Assembly: GCA_903897145.1 (NCBI GenBank)
Contig: CAIUAN010000007.1
Span: 18,827-82,826, forward strand
Direction: 5' to 3'
DNA from: an uncultured Bacteroidia bacterium
Lineage (GTDB): Bacteria > Bacteroidota > Bacteroidia > Bacteroidales > Prolixibacteraceae
DNA: 64,000 nt
The notes under the pieces are model-generated. The model worked only from the letters and a program-made list of their open reading frames with translations, was not told the origin of the DNA and ran no database searches. Below are positions 26,834 to 36,513 of this stretch, piece after piece. Both the position numbers and the translations under genes were made by a program. Every line of letters starts with the position of its first letter. Within the stretch, counting starts at the first letter, position 1.

Positions 26834-29296
26834 ATGCACGGAAAAAACCCGATTAAAGGAACATCTAGTCTTGATCTAAAAAAAGCCAACCTAAAGCCAT
26901 TATTGTTTTTAGGAATGCTTTTATTGATCTCCTCGTTGAGTGTACTAGCTCAAAAATCAGCACCGAAATGGTGGTCTAAAGCCACAGAAACGGCGCTTCA
27001 ACAAGCAGGCACAAATAAAGCGCAGTTGGTTATTGCATTAGAAAAAGTTCCCACAGCGCAGCGTGAAGGACTTGAATTCCTAATTGACAACATGCCGGAT
27101 ATTGATCTTAAGAAACTGTCTGCAAATTTCTTGCTAGAACATCTAGCGATGGCTTACAAAGTAAAACAAGAGGCACCTTGGGCTAGTCAGATTTCAAATG
27201 AAATCTTTCTAAATGAAATACTTCCATACGCTAGTGTGAGTGAGCCTCGTGACAACTACACCAAAAAGTTATATGCGATTGCAATGCCATTAATCAAAGA
27301 TTCCAAGACGATTAGTGAGGCAGGAAAAGCTATCAACCAGCAAATCTTCAAACTTCTAAAGGTTAAGTACTCACGCAAAAGACGTGCGCCAGATCAAGGA
27401 CCATTTGAAACCATGCAGACTGGAGTAGCCACTTGTACTGGATTATCTGTGCTTCTGGTTGACGCTTGTCGTTCGGTCGGCATCCCTGCGCGTATTGCCG
27501 GTACTCCACTCTGGAACAACAATAGCGGGAATCATACCTGGGTAGAGATTTGGGATGGCAAATGGTATTTTACAGGCGCCGCAGAACAAAGTCCTGAAGG
27601 TTTCAATAGAGGTTGGTTTGTATCAAATGCGTCACAAGCCATTAAAGACGATCGTAATAAAGCCATCTATGCCACAAGCTTTAAAAAGACCGGACTTACC
27701 TTCCCACTCTCATGGGCTCAAGATGTTGATTATGTGAATGCCATAAACGTCTCAGATCGTTATACAGAAAAAGCTAAACCGGTGGAACTGCCAGGATTAA
27801 AATTACTCCTCGATGTATTTAATCGTCCCGTTGGTGAGCGCGTTGCCTCCAAAGTTACCATCACCGATGCAGCCGACAGCTCCATTAAATTTGAGGGAAT
27901 TAGCAAAGGAGATACCGCAGATATCAACGATCATTTATTTATTCAACTACCTAAACAACGCACGTATATTGTTGACGTTGTGCAAAAAGATCAAAAACAG
28001 AGCCAGTATTATTCTACAAGTGCAGCATCAGAAGATAAGCTTTCAATTTTCCTAAGTGGAATTCCTGCAATCCCAGCTCCAAAAGGACCCTTTTACGTCT
28101 CACCAATTGTTAACCAGACCTTACAATCTGCGGATGAAGTAAAATTAAAGGATGCTCTTACAGCTTTTTTCAAAGCAAACACACAAGATCAAAAGAATTG
28201 GAAATTTGATAGTAAGCTTGAAAAATTGCTTAGTGAGAATGAGCCCGCAGTGCGTCAAGCAGCCTGGGATGCCTACAAAGCAGCTCCAATCCACGCATCA
28301 GCAAAGCTAGATTTCGACTCCAACAAGGTCAGTTCCGGAAAACATGTAAGTCCATATATGGTTAAAAGAGTTGGCAAAAGACCGGCTAATGGCTGGGCCT
28401 TATTTATCGCCATGCATGGTGGCGGAGGTACCACACAGGAGTTCAATGATAGCCAGTGGCGTCATATGCAAATCTATTACCGCGACCATCCCGAGGTTGG
28501 AGGTTATATTTATGTTGCTCTTCGTGCACCAGATAATTCATGGAACGGTTTTTATACCGGCTATGCTTATCCATTAATTCAAAACTTACTTCGTCAATTC
28601 ATGCTTTTTGGCGATATCGATCCTAATAAAAAGTTTATCATGGGCTACTCACATGGTGGGTATGGAGCCTATGCTATCGGACCTAAGATGCCAGACTATT
28701 TTGCCGCTATTCACGCCAGTGCAGCTGCTCTAGCAGACGGTGCAAACCCTATCACCTTAAGAAATACAGCTTTCTCAACCATGGTAGGTGCAAAAGATGA
28801 TATGTATGGAAGAAGTAAACACGTAGCTGACTTAGTGAAAGAAGTGGCAAAATTGAGAGGCGACAGAACAGACATCTACCCTATTGCCATTCAGATTATT
28901 GCAGAACATCCCCACTCTGGCTTACCCGATAGAGATAAAATCTCGCAGATGTATGCCAATGTGCGTAACCCTGTCCCTAAAGAGCTTACTTGGCGTCTAA
29001 CAGATCATGTGATTCACGACTTCTTTTGGCTTCATACTGACAATCCAGAATCAGGTAAAGATTTTAATGTTACGCTAATTGACAATAAGTTAACAGGTAC
29101 AACAGACATCTCATCAGGATCGATTTTATTAGATACTCGATTAGTAGATTTCAAAAAAGCGGTTGTCCTTAACATCAATGGTAAAAGCAGCAAGCATAAA
29201 ATCAAGCCAAGCCTGCGCACCCTATGCGAAACCTTAGAACGCCGGGGCGATCCGGAATTAGCTTTCACAGCTGAACTTCCTTTAAAACTAAAATAA
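26834..29296 (+). CDS. Secreted transglutaminase-like domain fused to alpha/beta-hydrolase (esterase)
   Basis: An 820-aa two-domain protein with an N-terminal hydrophobic signal (about residues 23-41). The transglutaminase-like domain (about 130-300) has candidate nucleophile C201 in GVATCTGLS and H234 in GNHTWVEIW; the third catalytic residue is not obvious. The C-terminal half (about 505-720) is an alpha/beta hydrolase with an oxyanion-type AMHGGGG run and nucleophile S606 in GYSHGGYG. A plausible job is deacylation or protein-linked glycan release, but the substrate is unknown. It lies among glycoside hydrolase genes, 52 nt after the Gfo gene. Confidence 0.82.
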   Translation: MHGKNPIKGTSSLDLKKANLKPLLFLGMLLLISSLSVLAQKSAPKWWSKATETALQQAGTNKAQLVIALEKVPTAQREGLEFLIDNMPDIDLKKLSANFLLEHLAMAYKVKQEAPWASQISNEIFLNEILPYASVSEPRDNYTKKLYAIAMPLIKDSKTISEAGKAINQQIFKLLKVKYSRKRRAPDQGPFETMQTGVATCTGLSVLLVDACRSVGIPARIAGTPLWNNNSGNHTWVEIWDGKWYFTGAAEQSPEGFNRGWFVSNASQAIKDDRNKAIYATSFKKTGLTFPLSWAQDVDYVNAINVSDRYTEKAKPVELPGLKLLLDVFNRPVGERVASKVTITDAADSSIKFEGISKGDTADINDHLFIQLPKQRTYIVDVVQKDQKQSQYYSTSAASEDKLSIFLSGIPAIPAPKGPFYVSPIVNQTLQSADEVKLKDALTAFFKANTQDQKNWKFDSKLEKLLSENEPAVRQAAWDAYKAAPIHASAKLDFDSNKVSSGKHVSPYMVKRVGKRPANGWALFIAMHGGGGTTQEFNDSQWRHMQIYYRDHPEVGGYIYVALRAPDNSWNGFYTGYAYPLIQNLLRQFMLFGDIDPNKKFIMGYSHGGYGAYAIGPKMPDYFAAIHASAAALADGANPITLRNTAFSTMVGAKDDMYGRSKHVADLVKEVAKLRGDRTDIYPIAIQIIAEHPHSGLPDRDKISQMYANVRNPVPKELTWRLTDHVIHDFFWLHTDNPESGKDFNVTLIDNKLTGTTDISSGSILLDTRLVDFKKAVVLNINGKSSKHKIKPSLRTLCETLERRGDPELAFTAELPLKLK

Positions 29297-29319
29297 ACCC
29301 ACGATAACAGAACGAAACG

Positions 29320-32300
29320 ATGAGAAACTTTAGACCCATTACTCTAGTAGGACTACTGCTAATAACCTTAACGCTAGGAGCGCAAACAAAACTGCCTCCA
29401 GGACATTCCGACCGCAGTGCAACATTAGATGTATTGCCAGGATTTATTAATCCGCCAAAAGGATTCGGAGACGTTCCATTCTATTGGTGGCAGGGCGACA
29501 CCATCACTAAAGAGCGCTTAGCTTGGCAATTAGACCAACTTTCGAATAAAGGGATCTCAAGCCTTCAAATCAATTATAGTCATCAAGACTCTGGGGGTAT
29601 CTCTTATGGTTCATCAAACCCAAGTAAACCGGCGTTGTTTAGCGAGGCTTGGTGGAAACTGTTTAACTGGTTTGCTGCAGAAGCTCAGAAAAAAGGGATG
29701 ACTGTAAGTCTTAGTGATTATACACTGGGTATTGGTCAGGGTTATGCAATGGATGAAGGGATCGCAAAGAATCCGGAACTAAATGGATCGCAACTAAAAA
29801 AGCAGATTCAGAAATTAAGTGGGAAAGGTAGTCTTAAACTACCTGATCACTTGCTTAATTTAAGTGCATTTAAATTAAATGCCGAGGACTCCTTGATCTT
29901 AGAATCTCGGAAAAATTTACTTCCAGAGGTTTCTAATGGTTCAATCGCCTACAATTTCGGCAAAGAAAAATGGAAAATTGTAGCGGTATATTCCGAGCAG
30001 TTAATCCCTTCTTATGACCCTATGCATCCGCAAAGTGGACAACTATACAACCATTTTTTCTTCGATAAATTCGATGCAGCCTTGAAAAAAAGTGGTTCTG
30101 GTGGTCTTAACTTCTTCTTCTCCGATGAATTAAATTTCAGAGTAGGGGGAAACCTTTGGAATAAATACTTCGCCGATGAATTTAAGAAGCGTAAAGGGTA
30201 CGATGTTGTTCCTTACCTCGACGCATTGTATGTAAATATTGGATCTATTACGCCAAAAATCAAACTTGACTATAACGATGTGATCGTTGGGCTTAGTGAG
30301 GATAACTTCTTTAAACCTGTTTACCAATGGCACGAAGATCGCGGTCTTATTTTTGGATGCGATCATGGTGGACGTGGAAAAGACCTAGCTGAATTTGGAG
30401 ATTATTTCCGTACACAACGTTGGAACCAAGGACCTGGATCGGATCAGCCCGGATTATCCAAAGACATCGTTAAAGCGAAGGTCGCTTCATCAATTGCACA
30501 TTTATACGACCGACCAAGAGTGTGGCTAGAAGGATTCTATGGCAGCGGATGGGGTACAACTTCATCGGATGTTACCGAGGCTATATTTGGGAACTTCGTT
30601 GCTGGATATAACCTACTATCGTTTCACGGTCTTTACTATTCGACCCAAGGTGGATGGTGGGAATGGGCACCTCCTTGCAACCACTTCCGCATGCCATACT
30701 GGAAACAGATCGATCCACTGATGAATTGCGTTCAGCGTCTAGCTTACCTGCTCTCTCAAGGAAGGCACAATTGCGACGTAGCTATTGTCTATCCAACAGA
30801 ACCTGTCATAGCTCAGATGGATGGTAAAAAATCTGTTGACATTGCCTTTGAAGCTGGCGAGAGAATGTATGATAAAGGAATTGATTTTGATTTTATAGAC
30901 TTTGAGTCAATTGCCCGCGCAACGGTTAACTCAAAAGAGCTTCAAGTCTCAGGCGAGAAATATAAAGTATTGGTGGTTCCTTCGATGAAAGCCATTCGTT
31001 TTGCCTCTTTGAAGAAACTCGATGAATTTAAAAAAGGTGGTGGACTAATTGTCAATCTTGGAAATGTTCCTGAAGCCACTGAAAAAAATGGAGCAGCAGA
31101 TGCTGAGGTAGCAAAACTTGTTGCCAATGTTTTCTCTGCAGCACCAAACTACATTCAATGTGACGATCCAAAATTGGTTTCTGCCGCTATTGAAGGGAAA
31201 TATGAACCTAACTTTAAATTGCTTACTCCTGCCAAAGACCGTCCCTATGTGATGCGTCGCGTCATTGGCAAACGCGAGGTTTATGCAGTATACAACGTGG
31301 AGAAAGGGGCTAAGTGTTTCTTTAAAGCAAAAGGGAATGCACAGCTTTGGAATCCTTGGAATGGAGAGACCTCTTCATTGGGTAAATTAGCGGTTCAAAC
31401 TGCAGAAGGAACAGAGATTACAATGCCTCTAACCAATAAAGAGATTCAGCTAGTTATTTTTGATTCAAATCCTACGGCCGCGAAGAATTCCATCTCTCCA
31501 GAGGAGATATTGAGCTCTACAGATATAGGAAACACCTGGAATTTCGAACTTAAGCCATCACTTGACAACCAGTGGGGAGACTTTCAGCTTCCAGCTAAAA
31601 AAGAGATGCTAGGAGCTCAAGTGCGTCAACTAAATTTCACAGAGAAAACAAATTATAGTGGTGGGAACATCGCAATTGATACGCTTTGGGAAGAAAAAAC
31701 AATTGCATTTGGACAACAATTCCTTAAGCTTCCGGTATTGGCTCAAGCCCCTACTGAAGCAGAACTGTTAAAAATTGCTGCTGCTGGTGCGACAGAAAAT
31801 CCAACCTTATCGAACCAAATCCACAAATGGGAAACGTATGGCTTCTCTTGGAAACAAGGTGTTGAAGGTGATCCAGGACACCAAGGATACCATGGGTTAA
31901 AAGGGAAAATGTACGATAATTTTATCCGCATGGGCGCCCTGAAAATGGTTAAAATGTCACGGAAAAGACTCCCTGAGGAAAATGGCCATTTCTACCTGCT
32001 ATACACAAATATTTTAGCACCTGAAGATGGAAATTACGATCTTCTATCTGGTGAACAGAAACCAGTAAAATTAATTCTTAATCAGTCATCGATAGACCCT
32101 ACTAGTCATTCGGTTGCGCTAAAAAAAGGGTCAAATTCACTCGTAATACTTTATGATAAAGAATGTGAGACTTACCTACTTTGTCGTAAACCTGGCGTTC
32201 CTCGACCAGAAAAAGTACAAGTAGCGATGGGGTGGTTTAACGACCTTGGAGTGTTACCTTTCGACTGCTCTGTAAATCCTAAAGCGCATGGGTTATTTGC

Positions 32301-32907
32301 CTTTGAATCGGCACCTGCACTTCGCTCATTTAGCTTTGCAGCTTATGGTAGAGTAGCGGCATGGGTTGACGGCATATATGTGCCACTTGCTCCAGGAAAA
32401 GCTGAAGCAGATGGTTTGATAAACTATTCAGCAACCTTAAACACGTTAAAACAAACAACCTCTCGAGTAGTTATCAAAGTTGTCTATCAACCAGGTTATG
32501 CTGGAGCAGCTGCCCTTCCAAACTTTATTGAACAAAAATGTGGTAAAGGAATTATTGGACTCGGCGACTGGTCTAAAATAGAAGGTTTAAAAGCCTACTC
32601 AGGTGGAGCATACTACCGCAAGACAATTACGGTAGCCGCAGAAGCGTTGAAAAATAAGATAGAATTAGACCTTGGTGATCTAGTCTCATCGGCTGAACTA
32701 TTTATCAACGGCAAGAGTGCTGGTATTAAAGTATCACCACCTTGGAAGTTCGACATTTCCAATTTTGCAAAAACTGGAGAGAACAAAATCGAGGTGCTTT
32801 TATACAATACAGTTGCAAACAATTATACCACAGTACCTACGATGTACCGAGGACTGATCACCTCTGGACTTCTAGGACCTGTTCGTCTTAATATCTTAAA
32901 GAAATAA
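29320..32907 (+). CDS. GH106-like large secreted glycoside hydrolase (putative alpha-L-rhamnosidase)
   Basis: A 1195-aa protein with a signal peptide (about 1-21). The N-terminal barrel begins with PFYWWQGDTITKERLAWQLD and continues with KGISSLQINYSHQD, the pattern of the GH106 family; WLEGFYGSGWGTTSSDVTEA lies mid-protein. The C-terminal ~160 residues form a beta-sandwich (LDLGDLVSSAELFINGKSAG), as in other GH106 and GH2-like enzymes. Family members remove terminal rhamnose from pectin-type polysaccharides. The subfamily is divergent, so substrate assignment is tentative. A perfect hairpin follows its stop. Confidence 0.72.
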   Translation: MRNFRPITLVGLLLITLTLGAQTKLPPGHSDRSATLDVLPGFINPPKGFGDVPFYWWQGDTITKERLAWQLDQLSNKGISSLQINYSHQDSGGISYGSSNPSKPALFSEAWWKLFNWFAAEAQKKGMTVSLSDYTLGIGQGYAMDEGIAKNPELNGSQLKKQIQKLSGKGSLKLPDHLLNLSAFKLNAEDSLILESRKNLLPEVSNGSIAYNFGKEKWKIVAVYSEQLIPSYDPMHPQSGQLYNHFFFDKFDAALKKSGSGGLNFFFSDELNFRVGGNLWNKYFADEFKKRKGYDVVPYLDALYVNIGSITPKIKLDYNDVIVGLSEDNFFKPVYQWHEDRGLIFGCDHGGRGKDLAEFGDYFRTQRWNQGPGSDQPGLSKDIVKAKVASSIAHLYDRPRVWLEGFYGSGWGTTSSDVTEAIFGNFVAGYNLLSFHGLYYSTQGGWWEWAPPCNHFRMPYWKQIDPLMNCVQRLAYLLSQGRHNCDVAIVYPTEPVIAQMDGKKSVDIAFEAGERMYDKGIDFDFIDFESIARATVNSKELQVSGEKYKVLVVPSMKAIRFASLKKLDEFKKGGGLIVNLGNVPEATEKNGAADAEVAKLVANVFSAAPNYIQCDDPKLVSAAIEGKYEPNFKLLTPAKDRPYVMRRVIGKREVYAVYNVEKGAKCFFKAKGNAQLWNPWNGETSSLGKLAVQTAEGTEITMPLTNKEIQLVIFDSNPTAAKNSISPEEILSSTDIGNTWNFELKPSLDNQWGDFQLPAKKEMLGAQVRQLNFTEKTNYSGGNIAIDTLWEEKTIAFGQQFLKLPVLAQAPTEAELLKIAAAGATENPTLSNQIHKWETYGFSWKQGVEGDPGHQGYHGLKGKMYDNFIRMGALKMVKMSRKRLPEENGHFYLLYTNILAPEDGNYDLLSGEQKPVKLILNQSSIDPTSHSVALKKGSNSLVILYDKECETYLLCRKPGVPRPEKVQVAMGWFNDLGVLPFDCSVNPKAHGLFAFESAPALRSFSFAAYGRVAAWVDGIYVPLAPGKAEADGLINYSATLNTLKQTTSRVVIKVVYQPGYAGAAALPNFIEQKCGKGIIGLGDWSKIEGLKAYSGGAYYRKTITVAAEALKNKIELDLGDLVSSAELFINGKSAGIKVSPPWKFDISNFAKTGENKIEVLLYNTVANNYTTVPTMYRGLITSGLLGPVRLNILKK

Positions 32908-32916
32908 TGGATTACT

Positions 32917-32952
32917 TTTAGTGCTGCAGTCTTTAAAAACTGCAGCACTAAA
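32917..32952 (+). terminator. Perfect 14-bp hairpin between GH106-like and GH92 genes
   Basis: TTTAGTGCTGCAGT (32917-32930) pairs exactly with ACTGCAGCACTAAA (32939-32952) around an 8-nt loop. No T run follows, so it may be an attenuator, an mRNA-end stabiliser or a weak terminator. The next start codon is 25 nt downstream. Confidence 0.7.
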
Positions 32953-32976
32953 CTATCAACAACAGCTAAATTAAGC

Positions 32977-35175
32977 ATGAAAAAAAGTCGATTAACGGAT
33001 TTTAAAATAGCCTTTGGAATTGTACTCTCGGCCTTGTTTGCGCAGTCAGTGATTGCACAAAACAAGCAACCAGTTGATTATGTCGACAACTTTATTGGCG
33101 TACGATCGGTTAAAGGGAACTGCGTAATTGGTCCGCAACTTCCATTTGCTTCGATCTGTCCAAGTCCTCAAACACCCAATGGTCTCGACGATGGTTACAA
33201 CCCGAAAGAGCCAATCCGTGGGTTTGCTCAGCTCGTACAAAGCGGCACTGGATGGGGCACCAATGGACAAGTATTTTTCTCGCCTCAGATTGGTTTAGCC
33301 ATTGATGAACTTGGTCATGACTCCCCAAAATCACAAGAATCGGCTAAGCCTTATGAATACCAGGTCCATCTCGATCGCTATAACATTGGCGTTAACCTAT
33401 CACCGTCAAATCATTCAGTAATCTACAAGCTGAACTTTCCAAAATCAGATAGCGCCAATATCACCCTCGACCTGACTCATAATCTGCCGATGGATATTGC
33501 AACCTATATCCATGGGAATGTTTATGAAGGGAGCGTGTCGATTGAAACCGCATCTAAAACAGAAATTTCTGGATTTGGCATTTATGAAGGTGGCTTCGGA
33601 CAAGGGCCGTATACCGTTTATTTTGCGGCAGAGTTAAGCAAGAAACCTCAATCTTATGGAACATGGATCAACGGAAAGATCACTCCAAAATCAACTGCAC
33701 AAGCGCTACTTAAAAAGAACGACCGGGTGGGTGCTTACCTTCAATTTAATACAAAATCGAACGAAGAGATTTACCTAAAAGTAAGTATATCTTATAAAAG
33801 TATCGAACAAGCAAAGGTTTGGCTTAAAGCTGAAATTCCAGGATGGGACTATGCATCGATTCAGAAAGCAGCTCGAAACACGTGGAATACAGCCCTCAAA
33901 AAAATTGAAATCGAAGGTGGTTCAGAGAAAGACAAACGGCTATTTTATACCGCCTTATACCATGCTCATCTGATGCCCCGAAACCGCACAAACGACTCCA
34001 AAGTATTCGGCAAAGATGTGCCGGTGTGGGATGATCATTTTGCCGTTTGGGATACCTGGAGAACGTTATATCCCCTGCATGTATTTTTAAACCCAGCAAT
34101 GGTCAGTGGCACCATCAATTCATTTATTGCACGACTGAAAACCAATGGTAAAGTAAAAGATGCTTTCGTGAATGGGAATGAGATGACTATGGAACAAGGA
34201 GGAAATAATGTTGACAACATCATTGCGGATGCTTATGTGAAAAATATCAAAGGCGTAAATTGGGAAGAAGCCTACAAAATTTTAAAGTTTAATGCAGACA
34301 ACGAGCGACTTGGCAGCTTTGCTTGGAAAAAGCAAGATAGTTTGATTAATAAATACAAGCAAAATGGGTGGATACCTGCGGGTACGATGTCAACATCGAT
34401 GTCGCTGGAGTATTCCTATAACGACTTTTGTATCGCCCAAGTTGCACAAGGTTTGGGTAAAACCGAAGACTTTAAAAAATACAACCAAAGAAGTAAACAA
34501 TGGGTTAATCTTTGGGATAATTCGGCTGAGAGTGATGGCTTTACCGGATTTTTATCAGCTAAAAATTTAGATGGAACCTTTGCTAAGGTCGACGTCAAAA
34601 AGTTTGCGGGCTCTTGGAATAAATATTACTACGAAGGGTCGGGATGGGTCTATTCGTGGTTCACTCCACATCAATTTGATCAGCTAGTATTGCTAAATGG
34701 CGGGAAAGAAAAATTCGTCAAAAAACTAAACTATGGCTATGAGAACCGACTGCTAAACTACGACAATGAGCCCTCATTCTTAACTGCACAGGCCTTTCAT
34801 TATGGTGGTCGATCTGATCTGACTAGCTATTGGACACGTGAGGTGATGAAAGAGAAATTTCCTGAAGAGGGAACCTTCGACAATGACGATAGTGGAGCTA
34901 TGAGCTCCTGGTATATCTTTTCGGCTATGGGATTTTTCCCAAATGCAGGGCAGGATTTCTATTACCTCAACGGACCAATGTTTACAAAGGTTACGATACA
35001 TCTTGCAAACGGGCGCAAACTTATTCTGAATGCTCCAAAGGCTAGTTCCGAAAATATCTATGTCAAAACTGTGAAGTTAAATGGGAAGATTCACACAGGC
35101 TTCTCTTTCACACATGATCAGATTAAAGATGGAGCCACGCTAGATTTTGACATGCAAAACAAACCGAATTTATAA
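32977..35175 (+). CDS. GH92 family exo-acting alpha-mannosidase
   Basis: A 732-aa secreted enzyme with a signal peptide (about 1-27). The N-terminal beta domain starts with DYVDNFIGVRSVKGN, the variant of the GH92 opening motif. The catalytic (alpha/alpha)6 domain has the substrate-binding VWDTWRTLYPL and the acid/base region GNDDSGAMSSWYIFSAMGF-like segment near the C-terminus (with FDNDDSGAMSSW here). GH92 enzymes are calcium-dependent, inverting exo-alpha-mannosidases. It is the only clear mannose-directed enzyme in the cluster. Confidence 0.92.
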   Translation: MKKSRLTDFKIAFGIVLSALFAQSVIAQNKQPVDYVDNFIGVRSVKGNCVIGPQLPFASICPSPQTPNGLDDGYNPKEPIRGFAQLVQSGTGWGTNGQVFFSPQIGLAIDELGHDSPKSQESAKPYEYQVHLDRYNIGVNLSPSNHSVIYKLNFPKSDSANITLDLTHNLPMDIATYIHGNVYEGSVSIETASKTEISGFGIYEGGFGQGPYTVYFAAELSKKPQSYGTWINGKITPKSTAQALLKKNDRVGAYLQFNTKSNEEIYLKVSISYKSIEQAKVWLKAEIPGWDYASIQKAARNTWNTALKKIEIEGGSEKDKRLFYTALYHAHLMPRNRTNDSKVFGKDVPVWDDHFAVWDTWRTLYPLHVFLNPAMVSGTINSFIARLKTNGKVKDAFVNGNEMTMEQGGNNVDNIIADAYVKNIKGVNWEEAYKILKFNADNERLGSFAWKKQDSLINKYKQNGWIPAGTMSTSMSLEYSYNDFCIAQVAQGLGKTEDFKKYNQRSKQWVNLWDNSAESDGFTGFLSAKNLDGTFAKVDVKKFAGSWNKYYYEGSGWVYSWFTPHQFDQLVLLNGGKEKFVKKLNYGYENRLLNYDNEPSFLTAQAFHYGGRSDLTSYWTREVMKEKFPEEGTFDNDDSGAMSSWYIFSAMGFFPNAGQDFYYLNGPMFTKVTIHLANGRKLILNAPKASSENIYVKTVKLNGKIHTGFSFTHDQIKDGATLDFDMQNKPNL

Positions 35176-35191
35176 TAAAGTATAATCAATT

Positions 35192-36502
35192 ATGTCAGTT
35201 CAACACAACCGTCGCAAATTTCTGAAACAAGCAACATCACTAGTTGCTAGTGGGATTATCTTACCCCAACTGATCCCTTCAACGGCATTGGGAATGGGTG
35301 GAAGACTTGCACCAAGCGATCGAATTGTCATGGGCTGTATCGGCACGGGCGATCAAGGGAACAGCAACTTAGAAGATTTTCTAATCCACACAAAACAAGT
35401 GCAATTTGTGGCCGTTTGCGATGTTGACTCAAACCATAGCAGAGATGCGAAGAACCTAATTGATAAAGCGCAAAAATCAACAGATTGTAGAACCCATGAA
35501 GACTATCGGGAGTTCCTGGAAACAGAAAAGCTTGATGCCGTGTCGATCGCTTTACCAGACCACTGGCATGGATTAATCTATACCGCTGCAGCAAATAAAA
35601 AGTTAGACGTCTACGGAGAAAAGCCTCTTGCTCGGAGTATTTATGATAGCAAAGCCATCGTCCACGCTGTTCAAAAAAACAATATTGTTTGGCAAACAGG
35701 TAGCTGGCAACGGTCGACTCCAAACTTCAGACGAGCTGCGGAGTTGGTTATCAATGGTCGAATTGGAAAGATCATTTCAATCGATGCTGGTCTTCCTGAT
35801 GGCAATAGAGGGGTAGGAACTCCTCCAGTTCAACCTGTTCCAACTGGACTTAACTGGGAGATGTGGCTTGGCCCAGCGCCAAAATCACCGTATCGTGGCA
35901 CCTGCCATCAAAGTTGGAGATGGATACTCGACTATTCCGGCGGTCAACTAACCGATTGGGCTGGTCATCATATCGACATTGCGCAATGGGGAATTGGCAT
36001 GGAAAGATCGGGACCCGTAGAGATCTCCGGAAAAGGAATTTACCCTCGAGAGGGATTATACAATACACCTGTTGAATATGATTTCAACTGTCGCTATGAA
36101 AACGGCATCATGATGCGGGTGGCCAATCATTCACGACTTAAACACATGAAGGGTGTTGTGTGGTATGGCGAAAAAGGGTGGATACATGTCGACAGAGGTG
36201 TTCTTGAAGCATCAGATCCAAAGATTTTGCAAGAGATGATTGGTGAGAATGAGATTCATCTATACAAAAGCGATGATCATATTGGAAACTTCTTAGAGTG
36301 TATCAAGTCACGAAAAGAGACTGCGGCCCCAGTAGAGATTGCCCATCGTTCCATCTCCATTGGATTGCTCGGAGAGATTGCCATGACCACAGAGCAACCG
36401 GTCATCTGGGATCCTAAAAAGGAGGAGATCATCGGAAATCCTATTGCCACACGCTTATTAACCAGACCATACCGTAAACCTTGGGAATTACCATCCCTAT
36501 AA
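35192..36502 (+). CDS. Tat-exported Gfo/Idh/MocA-family oxidoreductase (copy 2)
   Basis: A 436-aa paralogue of the protein at 25469-26782, very similar over its whole length (for example identical PSTALGMGG and EKPLAR segments and near-identical DWAGHHIDIAQWG). A twin-arginine-type signal (NRRKFLKQ) lies near residue 6. It has a Rossmann domain and a C-terminal alpha/beta substrate domain. Two copies suggest two related substrates or an oxidation/reduction pair. It begins 16 nt after GH92 and is followed 11 nt later by the GH29 gene, so it is operonic. Confidence 0.92.
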   Translation: MSVQHNRRKFLKQATSLVASGIILPQLIPSTALGMGGRLAPSDRIVMGCIGTGDQGNSNLEDFLIHTKQVQFVAVCDVDSNHSRDAKNLIDKAQKSTDCRTHEDYREFLETEKLDAVSIALPDHWHGLIYTAAANKKLDVYGEKPLARSIYDSKAIVHAVQKNNIVWQTGSWQRSTPNFRRAAELVINGRIGKIISIDAGLPDGNRGVGTPPVQPVPTGLNWEMWLGPAPKSPYRGTCHQSWRWILDYSGGQLTDWAGHHIDIAQWGIGMERSGPVEISGKGIYPREGLYNTPVEYDFNCRYENGIMMRVANHSRLKHMKGVVWYGEKGWIHVDRGVLEASDPKILQEMIGENEIHLYKSDDHIGNFLECIKSRKETAAPVEIAHRSISIGLLGEIAMTTEQPVIWDPKKEEIIGNPIATRLLTRPYRKPWELPSL

Positions 36503-36513
36503 AATCTTAAAAA

